Below are positions 19,007-27,907 of a stretch of DNA of 34,497 nucleotides, one piece after another. The position numbers and the translations under genes were made by a program. Within the stretch, counting starts at the first letter, position 1. Every line of letters starts with the position of its first letter. Under the pieces are notes generated by a model. The model saw only the letters and a list, made by a program, of their open reading frames with translations. It was not told the origin of the DNA and searched no databases. The DNA comes from Terriglobales bacterium (lineage in GTDB: Bacteria > Acidobacteriota > Terriglobia > Terriglobales > Acidobacteriaceae): contig JAMXLI010000278.1 of the NCBI GenBank assembly GCA_024281115.1, positions 1 through 34,497 on the forward strand, read 5' to 3'.

Positions 19007-21651
19007 AAAACCCACTAGCGGTGAACGCGATGCGAGCGCTCCTTTGTGCCTCGGCAGCATGCTTTCTGGTTGTTCCGGCCGGGGCGCAACGCAAGCCCGT
19101 GCTCGGGCAGATCCAGCTTCCGCACCCGTACTACTACCGCGAGATGTACCTGCCGCAACTCACCACCGGGCCGAGCGCCGCCGCCTGGTCGCCTGATTCG
19201 AAGTCGCTCATTTATTCCATGGCGGGCTCGCTCTGGCGACAGGCCCTGGGAACTCACTCTGCGCAACAGCTTACCGCCGGTCCCGGCTACGACTACCAGC
19301 CCGATTGGTCGCGCGACGGGCGCTGGGTGGCGTACGTCTCCTATCGCGGCAATGCCATGGAACTGCATGCGCTCGACCTGCAATCGGGGCGCTCGACGCA
19401 GCTCACCAGCGGCGGCAACGTGAACCTGGAGCCGCGCTTTTCGCCCGATGGCAAGCGCATCGTCTTCGTCTCCACCGCCTACAACGGCCGCTTCCACATC
19501 TTTACCGGGGACTTCCACGAGGGCGCCCTGGCCAATTTGCAGCGCATCACCGGTGAGACCCGCAGCACGCTGCCGCGTTACTACTACAGCGCCTTTGATA
19601 CCGAGATCAGCCCAACGTGGTCGCCCGACGGAAGGGAAATCGTCTTCGTCGGTAACCGCGGGCACATTTACGGCAGCGGCGGCTTGTGGCGGATGAAAGC
19701 GGAGCCCGGCGCGCCCGCCCGCGAACTGCATTACGAAGAGACCACCTGGAAGGCGCGCCCCGACTGGTCGCCCGACGGGAGGCGGTTGGTGTACGCATCC
19801 TACCTGGGGCAGCAATGGCACCAGTTGTGGTCCCTGCCTGCCGAGGGCGGTTTCGCGATTCCACTTTCGTATGACTCGCTGTCGGAATTTGGACATCCGG
19901 CTAACCAACTGCGGCGCGGTTACGACAACATCAATCCGCGGTGGTCGCCGGACGGGAAATACATCGCCTTTATCTCCAATCGCGAAGGCAACACGGCGCT
20001 CTGGGTGCAGGAAGTAGCCGGCGGTTACCAGTGGCCGGTCACCGTCCCCGATTCATCTCCGCCCGGCGCCAGCAAAATGCCCCACGAACGCCGTTATCTC
20101 AATCCGATGGGGCAATTGTCGATCCACGTTGTCGGCCCTGACGGCGGGCCCACCCCGGCCAGGATTGCCGTGCGCGGCAGCGATGGCCGTGCCTATGCGC
20201 CCGACAGACTCTGGATGCACGCTGATGACAGCTTCGATCCCGGCCAGCCGGAGTTCGAGGCGCACTACTTCCACGCTCCCGGCCAGGCGCAGTTGGCGCT
20301 GCCCGCCGGCGAAGCCACAGTCGAAGTGACCAAGGGCCTGGAGTACGCGGTACGCGTCAGTAAAGTGCGGATTGCGGCCGGCGAAACCACGGAATTGAAT
20401 GTCCGCCTGGAACCGCTGGAGGGAGTGGCAGCGGCTGCCGGCGGCTTCACTCGCGGGGAGGCGCGTTGGGCTTCAGCCGACCTGCACGTGCACATGAACT
20501 ACGCCGGCACGTACCGCAACACGCCCACGCACCTGGCGGAACAAGGCGAAGCCGAGAACCTGGCCTTGATTGAGGACCTTGTGGTCAACAAGGAACTCCG
20601 CTTCCCCGACATCGCCTACTTTCGCACGGATCCGGATCCTGCCTCCAACGCGCGCATCACCCTCACCCACAACCAGGAGTTCCACACCAGCTATTGGGGC
20701 CACCTCGGGCTGCTGCACCTCGCGCGCAATTTCCTGCTGCCCGGCTACGCCGGATATCCCGATACTTTCGCGGCCAGCCTGGTTCCAACCAACGTCGATG
20801 TTGCCGACCTGGCGCACGCGCAGCAAGGCGTGGTCGGCTACGTCCATCCTTTCGAAAGCGTTCCCGATCCCAGGGGTACTGATCCGCTGACCAACGAGCT
20901 GCCGGTGGATGTCGCGCTGGGCAAGGTGGATTACATCGAGGTGTTGGGCTTCAGCGACCACAAGAGCACGGCGGAGGTCTGGTACAAGCTGCTGAATTGC
21001 GGGTTCCACCTTCCCACGGGCGCGGGCACAGACGCGATGGCGAATTTCGCTTCGTTGCGCGGGCCCGTAGGACTCAACCGCGTCTATGCGGAACTTACGC
21101 CCGGTCCCTTCAGCCACGAAAAATTCCTCGAGGCCTTGCGGAGCGGCCGCACTTTCGCCAGCAATGGCCCCCTGCTGGGATTTTCCATGGCCGGGGAGGG
21201 GATTGGAGGCGAACTGAAGCTTGCCCAACCGCAGCCGGCGGTGAAATTCACGGCCTGGCTTCGTTCCATTGCGCCGGTAGACCACCTGCAGGTAGTTTGC
21301 GATGGCGAAGTAGTGCGCGACTTGCCGCTCACGGGAGACCGCACGCGCGCCGATGTCTCCTCGACTCTGCCCATCAACCGCAGCGGCTGGTGCGTCCTGC
21401 GCGCCTGGAGTGAGCGACCCGAGCACCCCGTTCTCGACCTCTATCCCTACGCCACTACCAGCCCGATTTATGTCAGCGTTGCCGGCGCGCCTGCACGCTC
21501 GCCACGCGACGCGGACTATTTCGTCGCCTGGATTGATCGCCTGGTCCAGGCCGCAAACGGGTTTACGGATTGGAACACGCCCGCGGAAAAGCAGTTGGTC
21601 CAGAAACAACTCTCGGACGCGCGCGCGGTGTTCGCGGCGCTGTTGCATTGA
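19003..21651 (+). CDS. TolB-like beta-propeller (PD40) fused to CehA/McbA-type PHP metallohydrolase domain
   Basis: Repeated WSPDG/FSPDG blades (residues ~60-340). C-terminal DLHVHMNYAGTY, NQEFHTSYWGHLGLL, VGYVHPFE, GAGTDAM, EALRSGRTFASNGP. ATGA overlap with the CocE gene. Confidence 0.85.
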   Translation: MKNPLAVNAMRALLCASAACFLVVPAGAQRKPVLGQIQLPHPYYYREMYLPQLTTGPSAAAWSPDSKSLIYSMAGSLWRQALGTHSAQQLTAGPGYDYQPDWSRDGRWVAYVSYRGNAMELHALDLQSGRSTQLTSGGNVNLEPRFSPDGKRIVFVSTAYNGRFHIFTGDFHEGALANLQRITGETRSTLPRYYYSAFDTEISPTWSPDGREIVFVGNRGHIYGSGGLWRMKAEPGAPARELHYEETTWKARPDWSPDGRRLVYASYLGQQWHQLWSLPAEGGFAIPLSYDSLSEFGHPANQLRRGYDNINPRWSPDGKYIAFISNREGNTALWVQEVAGGYQWPVTVPDSSPPGASKMPHERRYLNPMGQLSIHVVGPDGGPTPARIAVRGSDGRAYAPDRLWMHADDSFDPGQPEFEAHYFHAPGQAQLALPAGEATVEVTKGLEYAVRVSKVRIAAGETTELNVRLEPLEGVAAAAGGFTRGEARWASADLHVHMNYAGTYRNTPTHLAEQGEAENLALIEDLVVNKELRFPDIAYFRTDPDPASNARITLTHNQEFHTSYWGHLGLLHLARNFLLPGYAGYPDTFAASLVPTNVDVADLAHAQQGVVGYVHPFESVPDPRGTDPLTNELPVDVALGKVDYIEVLGFSDHKSTAEVWYKLLNCGFHLPTGAGTDAMANFASLRGPVGLNRVYAELTPGPFSHEKFLEALRSGRTFASNGPLLGFSMAGEGIGGELKLAQPQPAVKFTAWLRSIAPVDHLQVVCDGEVVRDLPLTGDRTRADVSSTLPINRSGWCVLRAWSERPEHPVLDLYPYATTSPIYVSVAGAPARSPRDADYFVAWIDRLVQAANGFTDWNTPAEKQLVQKQLSDARAVFAALLH

Positions 21652-21690
21652 TCCGGGAAGCGCTCTCAAGCCCGCCGAGGGGGCGGCCCT

Positions 21691-22299
21691 TCAGTGGGTG
21701 TAAGGCCTCATCGTGCTCATGAAAAGAGCCAGCCCGGCGCGTTGGCGGAGCTCGTTGAGGATTGCCTGGGCCGCATTCTGATACGTGCGGGTGGGGTCGG
21801 GGGGCGAAGGGTCGGCCCAGACTGCGTCGTAAATGATCTGCGCCGCCTCTCGCGTCTCGATGGACAAGGCCGCTTCAATTCGTTCCAGCCGCTGTTTCAA
21901 CTCGCTGTAGCAGCTGCGGCATACGGCGGCGGGCTCGGCTTCATCGTCGTGCTGCCCGATGACGCAGCGCACGACCGGAGCGGTGTAAATCTCCCCTACC
22001 TTGGAGAGAGCACTCTCGGCGAACAACGGCTCGTCCTCGTCGGAGCCGGGCAGGATCTCGGCATGAGGAAGCTCTGCGCGGTGCGCGATTTCCTCTTTGA
22101 GCACGCTCGACGGCCGCATGATTTCCTGCTCGCCGGCAGCCACTCGGTCCGGGCACTGGCAGTACGGGCACACATTCAGGTCGGCAGCGTAATAGGCCTG
22201 GCAGCGGGCGCAAGGCAGGCCGTACCCCACTCGCTTTGGTTCGGCAACAGTCTGGTGGTCGGCCGCAGTTGGAGGTGGCGTAATGCGGTTTTGATCCAT
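21691..22299 (-). CDS. Zinc-ribbon hypothetical protein
   Basis: 202 aa with CARCQAYYAADLNVCPYC (CxxC...CxxC) and a second CRSCYSEL segment. Confidence 0.65.
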   Translation of the reverse strand: MDQNRITPPPTAADHQTVAEPKRVGYGLPCARCQAYYAADLNVCPYCQCPDRVAAGEQEIMRPSSVLKEEIAHRAELPHAEILPGSDEDEPLFAESALSKVGEIYTAPVVRCVIGQHDDEAEPAAVCRSCYSELKQRLERIEAALSIETREAAQIIYDAVWADPSPPDPTRTYQNAAQAILNELRQRAGLALFMSTMRPYTH

Positions 22300-22413
22300 A
22301 GTGCCCTTCCTGGAACGAGGCGCCTAGCCGATTGTTGGCTGCATTACTGCATTCCCTACACCAAAGCGAGCTGCTGAAAATAAAGGATTTGCCGAAGAAC
22401 CAAGGCAGTTAAT

Positions 22414-22437
22414 CGTCTCAGCATGAGACGTGAGACC
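22414..22437. promoter_or_regulatory. Inverted repeat plus abutting direct copy upstream of the CDO gene
   Basis: CGTCTCA-gca-TGAGACG immediately followed by TGAGACC; another GTCTCA at 22465-22470. Confidence 0.4.
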
Positions 22438-22537
22438 GGCTTTTGTGCCCGGCCGGCCGCTGCTGTCTCAAATTGCCTCTCACCCCAGTACCGGGATTTT
22501 CAGCAGTACAATACTGGACTTACGTTGCGGGAGTGTT

Positions 22538-23116
22538 ATGGGAGTTGCTGCATCGTTGGTGCCGATCGAAGCCCTGGTAGAGGGGCTGCAAAGTCTGGAA
22601 GAGTCTGCTTTCAATGAGCTGGACCGGGTGCGAACTTTGCTGCGCGACCGCCCGGTGGAACCAGCTTCTCTGGAAGCGTATCTGTTCTGGGACAGCCAAC
22701 ACTACACCCGTAACCTGATTGATAAAACACCGCTTTACGAGCTGCTGGCCATCTGCTGGGAGGTGGGGCAGGTCAGCGCCATTCACAATCATCGCGGCCA
22801 GAATTGCTGGATGGCGGCTCCCGTGGGCAAGCTCCAGGTGCAGAACTATCGCGTTCTGCAGCAAGATCTGCGGGCGGGCACCTGCAAGGTGGTGAAGTCG
22901 GACCTCCTCGTCATGGACCGGGAGCACCCTTGCGCCGTGGATCCGGGCGAGCCCGTGCATCGAGTGCAGAATCCCAGAGAATGGCGGCAGCGGGCGGTCA
23001 GTTTGCATGTCTATTCCCGCCCCTTTGACACCTGCGACGTGTACTCCGAGGAGCAGCAGAGCTGCGGGACGATAGGCCTGAGCTACACGTCCATCCGGGG
23101 CACGGTTGTCGCCTGA
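22538..23116 (+). CDS. Cysteine dioxygenase (type I CDO-like cupin)
   Basis: YTRNLIDKTPLYELLAICWEVGQVSAIHNHRGQNCWMAAPVGKL...HRVQNPREWRQRAVSLHVYSRPFDTCDVYS; cupin His residues plus the CDO SLHxYSxPFDTC motif. Confidence 0.92.
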   Translation: MGVAASLVPIEALVEGLQSLEESAFNELDRVRTLLRDRPVEPASLEAYLFWDSQHYTRNLIDKTPLYELLAICWEVGQVSAIHNHRGQNCWMAAPVGKLQVQNYRVLQQDLRAGTCKVVKSDLLVMDREHPCAVDPGEPVHRVQNPREWRQRAVSLHVYSRPFDTCDVYSEEQQSCGTIGLSYTSIRGTVVA

Positions 23117-23170
23117 GCTTCAGCGAAGCAACTCCCTTTTCGCTGCTGATTGCAGCGGGGCAAGGCGCCA

Positions 23171-23200
23171 TTGACTAGCTGGTACACGTTCTATAACGTG
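23171..23200 (+). promoter_or_regulatory. Putative tatA promoter with palindrome over the -10
   Basis: TTGACT (23171-23176), 15-nt spacer, TATAAC (23192-23197). CACGTT-CTAT-AACGTG inverted repeat at 23185-23200. Confidence 0.45.
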
Positions 23201-23225
23201 GGAGAGAACACACGCGGAGGTACTC

Positions 23226-23426
23226 ATGTTTGAAGGTTTATTCCAGCCCATGCACCTGCTGGTTATTTTCTTTATTGCGCTGCTGGTGTTCGGTCCCAGA
23301 AAACTGCCCGAGTTGGGCAAGGGCATCGGCGAAGGGCTGCGCGCTCTGAAAGAGGGGATGCGGGACTCCCAGCCGAACTCCGCCGCCAACACGACCAGCA
23401 GCACGGATCAGCAGACCAAGAGTTAG
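23226..23426 (+). CDS. tatA: Twin-arginine translocase TatA/TatE family subunit
   Basis: 66 aa: HLLVIFFIALLVFGPRKLPELGKGIGEGLRALKEGM; preceded by GGAGG. Confidence 0.93.
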   Translation: MFEGLFQPMHLLVIFFIALLVFGPRKLPELGKGIGEGLRALKEGMRDSQPNSAANTTSSTDQQTKS

Positions 23427-23525
23427 CGGCTCGCCGGAGCCCGCTTCAGCCCGGGGATGGCCTCGTCTCTCGCGCCCTCGGCTGCATTTCAATCTCTCCC
23501 CGGTTCAGATATCTTGTCGCACGCC

Positions 23526-24974
23526 ATGACTCGGCCCACCCGCGACGGTTCTCTCCAGCTTTCTTCGACGGAAACGGAACAGCTGGGACGCGAAGTGCTT
23601 GACATGCTCCTGGCCCACGTCCGTGACGTGCGGCAACGTCCCGTGACCACCACGCTCCCCGGATCGCAGCTTGCGGAGCGTTTTGACCTTGGGCTGCCGG
23701 AAGAGCCCACGCCTATTCCCGCGGTAATGGAGCAGGTGCGCAACGACGTCTTCGGCACGATCATGCACCAGGACCATCCCCGCTGCTTCTCGTTTATTCC
23801 CGGTCCGAGCAACTTCGTCAGTGTTCTGGCTGACGCCCTCGCGTCCGGCTTCAACGTTATTTGTTCAGACTGGCTGGAGGCGGCGGGGCCAGGGCAGGTG
23901 GAACTGGTCACGCTGGATTGGCTGCGCCAGTTGTGCGGCCTGCCGGCAGGCGCGGGCGGCCTGTTTGTCAGCGGCGGTTCCATGGCCAACCTCACGGCGA
24001 TGGGGGTGGCGCGGCACCGTAAACTCCAGGACGACGTCAGCCGGGCAGTGATCTATTGCTCCGACCAGACCCATTCTTCAGTGTCGCGAGGGCTGCGGGT
24101 GCTGGGGTTTGCGCCGGAGCAGACCAGGGTCATTCCTTCGGACGAGGAGTACCGCCTGCCGTTGTCGGGGCTGGAGGCCGAAGTTGCCCGCGATCGCGCC
24201 GCGGGAAGGCGTCCTTTTTGCGTAATCGCCAACGTCGGCACCACTAACACCGGCGCGGTGGACCCGCTCGACGATTTGGCCGTTTTTTGCCGCGCCCAGG
24301 ATCTTTGGCTGCACGCCGATGGCGCCTACGGCGCTGCCGCGGTACTTTGCCCACAAGCACTTGACGCGCTACGCGGGCTGGGCGAGGTTGACTCTCTAAC
24401 CATTGATCCGCACAAGTGGCTGTTTCAGCCCTATGAGATGGGTTGCGTGCTGGTGCGCAACCTGGACTGGTTACGCGAGGCTTACCACGTGCGCGCCGAG
24501 TACCTGAATGAAGTGCACGATATGTCGCAGGAGGTACATTTTTGCGATTATGTTATTCAACTTACCCGTGGCTTCAGGGCGTTCAAGCTCTGGATGTCGC
24601 TGAAGATTTTCGGTTTGCGGGCTTTTCGCGAGGCGGTGGAGCGCGGCATCCGGCTGGCGGAGTTTGCCGAGTCGCAGTTGCGCGCCTCCTCCTGCTGGCA
24701 GGTAACCACGCCGGCGCAGTTGGGCATTGTGACCTTCCGCCTGCGGGCAGGCGGGGCTCCTGCGGAGGACGATCACCTTACTCACAAGCTGGTTCGAGCG
24801 CTATTGCAGGATGGTTACGCGTCCATCACCTCGACGCGCTTGCGCGGAAGGTTTGTACTGCGCCTGTGTACGATCAACCCGCGCACCACTGAGGCCGACA
24901 TTCGCGGCACTCTTGCACGCCTCGAGGAACTGGCGGCTCGGCTTGCGCCGCTTCCGCGTAGGGATTTGGCCTGA
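23526..24974 (+). CDS. Group II pyridoxal-phosphate-dependent decarboxylase (aromatic-L-amino-acid decarboxylase-like)
   Basis: GGLFVSGGSMANLTAM, DQTHSSVSRGLRVLGF, HADGAYGAAAVLCP, SLTIDPHKWLFQPYEMGCVLVRN (PLP lysine). Confidence 0.92.
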   Translation: MTRPTRDGSLQLSSTETEQLGREVLDMLLAHVRDVRQRPVTTTLPGSQLAERFDLGLPEEPTPIPAVMEQVRNDVFGTIMHQDHPRCFSFIPGPSNFVSVLADALASGFNVICSDWLEAAGPGQVELVTLDWLRQLCGLPAGAGGLFVSGGSMANLTAMGVARHRKLQDDVSRAVIYCSDQTHSSVSRGLRVLGFAPEQTRVIPSDEEYRLPLSGLEAEVARDRAAGRRPFCVIANVGTTNTGAVDPLDDLAVFCRAQDLWLHADGAYGAAAVLCPQALDALRGLGEVDSLTIDPHKWLFQPYEMGCVLVRNLDWLREAYHVRAEYLNEVHDMSQEVHFCDYVIQLTRGFRAFKLWMSLKIFGLRAFREAVERGIRLAEFAESQLRASSCWQVTTPAQLGIVTFRLRAGGAPAEDDHLTHKLVRALLQDGYASITSTRLRGRFVLRLCTINPRTTEADIRGTLARLEELAARLAPLPRRDLA

Positions 24975-25080
24975 CGCCCCCGCAATGCCTGCAGGCGACC
25001 GCGTTCCTTCCTTAGAACCCGCTGTTCAGTGCTTTGTCGGGAACTTCGTCTTTCATTAGTCAGCGTGGTACCCGACGGTT

Positions 25081-25118
25081 GCAAATTTGCTTGCACGAAA
25101 CCAGAAACAACATACAAT
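25081..25118 (+). promoter_or_regulatory. Near-consensus promoter with adjacent palindrome
   Basis: GCAAATTTGC palindrome (25081-25090), TTGCAC (25091-25096), 16-nt spacer, TACAAT (25113-25118). Confidence 0.55.
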
Positions 25119-25124
25119 CGGCGC

Positions 25125-25316
25125 GTGCGTACCCAACACAACAGCAAACCAGTTAGTCGCCAGCGCCTCTGGCAGAAACAACAAGTTGCTTTGGGACGTT
25201 GCGCCATCTGCGGCAACAAGCGTCCGTCCGACCTCAAGATTCTGTGCCGCCGCTGCCAGGACAAGGCCAACGAACTGCACATGCGGCTGTACTACGCGTC
25301 CAAAGAACGCCGCTAG
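25125..25316 (+). CDS. Small zinc-ribbon protein, 63 aa
   Basis: GTG at 25125. CAICGNKRPSDLKILCRRC (CxxC-N12-CxxC) in a basic protein. Upstream in-frame extension (25029) looks non-coding and contains the promoter. Confidence 0.6.
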   Translation: MRTQHNSKPVSRQRLWQKQQVALGRCAICGNKRPSDLKILCRRCQDKANELHMRLYYASKERR

Positions 25317-25383
25317 CGAAGGAGCGCGGCGGCCTTTGCATTTCTTTCCGCGTACCCCCTGACGCGCATTTCCCAACCCACGA

Positions 25384-26559
25384 TTATTGCGGCTGTGCTG
25401 CCAGCTGCGGATCCACCACCGTTGGAGGATTGAGTTCGCGCTGCCGTTGCCGTCGCTCCTGCTCCATGATCCGGGTGGAAGCCTGCAATTCCTGTTTCGC
25501 CTCCGGCAAGCGCCCTAAACGGCGCAACGCCTGTCCTTTCATGTAATGAAGGTTGGCGCTGTCCTGAATGCGGCCGGCCGCCTCCAGCGCCTCAATCTCC
25601 GCGCGGTAATCCTCCTTCTTCTGGTACAGCTTCGCGAGCCCCAGGTAGGAACTCACCAGGTGCGGGTCGCGCCTGACGGCCTCGCGGTAGCTGCGCTGGG
25701 CTTGAAGATCGTCGCCCAGGTATTCATAGGTATCGCCGAGCTGATCGTAGTTGTAGGCCAGGTCGGGCTCGATGGCGATGTCTTTGAGAAATTCGTCGCG
25801 CGCCAGTTGATACTGCTGCTGTTTCAGGTAAGCCGAGCCCAGGGTGAAGTGCAGGAAGGGCAAGCGTGGGTTTTGTGAGGCCGCGCGCTGGAGCTCCTGC
25901 ACAGCGCGGGCATATTCCTCGCGGTTCAGGTAGGCCTTACCCATCAGTAGGTGAAATTCGGGCGCGTCATTGCCGATTGCCACCAACCTTCCCAGGGCGC
26001 GTTCCTCGACGGCGGGGAGCTTCGCTTTATGCGCAGCAATACCGAGAACATACAGGTAGTTGAGATCATAGGACTCCTGCTCGAAGGCCGGCTCCAGGGC
26101 CTGCACCACCCGCGCGTAGTCGGCGGTGAAGAGGTAGCAGAGGCCGAGGAGATAACGGGCCTGCACTGCATCAGGCTGGTCGCGCACGACGGAGGCCAGG
26201 GGCGGAATGGCTGAGCGAAAGTCGTTCTGGTGGTAATAGGCCAGCCCAATGTTCAAGCGGATGCCGGGCACCTTGGGAGCGAGCTTCTCCGCGGCATGCA
26301 GCTGCCGCAGGGCCGCCGGCCACTGTTTCCGCCGCATGTACACCACCCCCAGGTTGGCAAGAGCGCCGGGATCGCGAGGATTGTGGGCCAGCACTTCCCG
26401 AAACGCCCGCTCCGCCGTGCTGAGATTGCCGCTCGCCAGGGCCGCTTCTCCCTCCTGGTACGCTTGCCGCACGCTTCGCTGGGGTGCGGCCGTCGGCGCT
26501 GTCCCGGCTGCCCCGGCGCCCACGGCCAGGAGCAAGATCAATATCCAAAGCAGAGGCAT
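25384..26559 (-). CDS. TPR repeat protein, exported
   Basis: Signal peptide MPLLWILILLLAVGAGAAGTAP. Many TPR helices (ALANLGVVYMRRKQWPAALRQLHAAEKLAPKVPGIRLNIGLAYYHQNDF...). Confidence 0.9.
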   Translation of the reverse strand: MPLLWILILLLAVGAGAAGTAPTAAPQRSVRQAYQEGEAALASGNLSTAERAFREVLAHNPRDPGALANLGVVYMRRKQWPAALRQLHAAEKLAPKVPGIRLNIGLAYYHQNDFRSAIPPLASVVRDQPDAVQARYLLGLCYLFTADYARVVQALEPAFEQESYDLNYLYVLGIAAHKAKLPAVEERALGRLVAIGNDAPEFHLLMGKAYLNREEYARAVQELQRAASQNPRLPFLHFTLGSAYLKQQQYQLARDEFLKDIAIEPDLAYNYDQLGDTYEYLGDDLQAQRSYREAVRRDPHLVSSYLGLAKLYQKKEDYRAEIEALEAAGRIQDSANLHYMKGQALRRLGRLPEAKQELQASTRIMEQERRQRQRELNPPTVVDPQLAAQPQ

Positions 26560-26602
26560 CGTTTCATCCTATTCCTCGCCGTTAACCGCGGCGCTACTCC
26601 CA

Positions 26603-26630
26603 TTGAAGCGATTTAATAAATCGTTTATCT
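26603..26630 (+). promoter_or_regulatory. Candidate LacI operator (op1) and promoter upstream of the SIS gene
   Basis: AAGCGATTTAATAAATCGTTT (26606-26626), 21-bp palindrome with one mismatched pair; lies between TTGAAG (26603-26608) and TTATCT (26625-26630). Confidence 0.6.
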
Positions 26631-26652
26631 TAGGCGCATTTTTGGGGTAACT

Positions 26653-27804
26653 GTGTCCGCTCAACCGCCGCTTTCCGGGGAAGCAGTCCTGGGACCGTTT
26701 CGCCACCTGATGCAGAAGGAGATCTACGAGCAGCCGGCGGCGATTCTGGAAACCATCCAGCGCCACGTGCAGGGCGACCTTATTTTTCCCGCGGAACTAC
26801 ATCCGGTGGAGAACGCCCTGCTGGGGTTCAAGAAAATCATCATTGCTGCCAGTGGCTCGAGCCGGCACGCCGGGCTGGCCGGCGAGATCATGATTGAGGA
26901 CCTCTCCGGCGCCGCCGTGGACGTAGAGTACGCCAGCGAATACTGCTACCGGTCCACGCACTCCACCGGGGATCCCATCGTGCTGGTGATCACGCAGTCG
27001 GGAGAGACTGCCGACACGGTAGCGGCGCAGCGCGAGGCGCAGGCCCGCGGGGCCAAAACCATCGCGATTGCCAACGTGGCGGATTCCACCATTGCGCGCG
27101 AAGCCAGCGCCGGCCTGCTCACCTTCGCCGCTCCCGAAGTTGCCGTGCCTGCCACGAAGAGCTTTACCACGCAACTGGTAGTGCTGTATCTGCTGGCTCT
27201 GTTTCTGGCGCGCAAGCGCGGCCGCATGACCTCCGAAGTGATCCGTTCACATCTCCAGCGTCTGCTCCAGGTTCCCGGCATGCTGGAACAGGCGCTTCCG
27301 CAATGGGACCAGCAGGCGGCTGCTTTCGCGGGGCGCTGCCATGAGGCGAAAACATTTCTCTACCTCGGTCGCAGCGTGCACTACGCCATTGCCCGCGAGG
27401 GCGCTCTCAAGCTGAAGGAGATTTCCTATACCCACGCCGAAGGGTACCCCGTGGGCGAGTTGCGGCACGGTCCCAACGCACTGGTGGACGAGCGCGTACC
27501 GCTGGTGGTGCTGGCGACATGCGACCGCAGCGATCCGGATTCGCTGCTGCGCTACCACAAGACGGTGTCGCTGCTGCGCGACCTGAAATCGCAGGGCGCC
27601 AAGTTGTTAGTGCTGGCCAGTGAGGGCGACCTGGAAGCCGAACTCCTGGCCGACCACGTCTTTTTCGTGCCGGCAGCGTCGGAACTGGTTCTGCCCGTGC
27701 TGGAGGTGGTCCCGCTGCAGCTGTTTGCTTATCACGTGGCCGTGCTGAATGGCTGCGACGTGGACCATCCCAGGAACCTGGTGAAATCGGTGGTGCGGGA
27801 GTGA
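26653..27804 (+). CDS. Stand-alone SIS sugar isomerase, GlmS isomerase-half-like (no glutaminase domain)
   Basis: [70 protein letters not shown] (AIAREGALK...), C-terminal [15 protein letters not shown]. GTG start at 26653. Confidence 0.88.
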   Translation: [383 protein letters not shown]

Positions 27805-27907
27805 AATCCGCCGCAGAGGCGGGCAGCGGGGTTATCATCGCCTGAACCGGAATCTGCAAAATTCGCGCCCTTTGCCCGCCGCCGCGCGGGACTACGAACC
27901 CGTCGCC

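Noticed and set aside
20473-21669. 398-aa minus-strand ORF opposite the TolB-PHP gene, and similarly 29481-30881 opposite the TonB-dependent receptor
   Set aside because: Antisense shadows without domain motifs.
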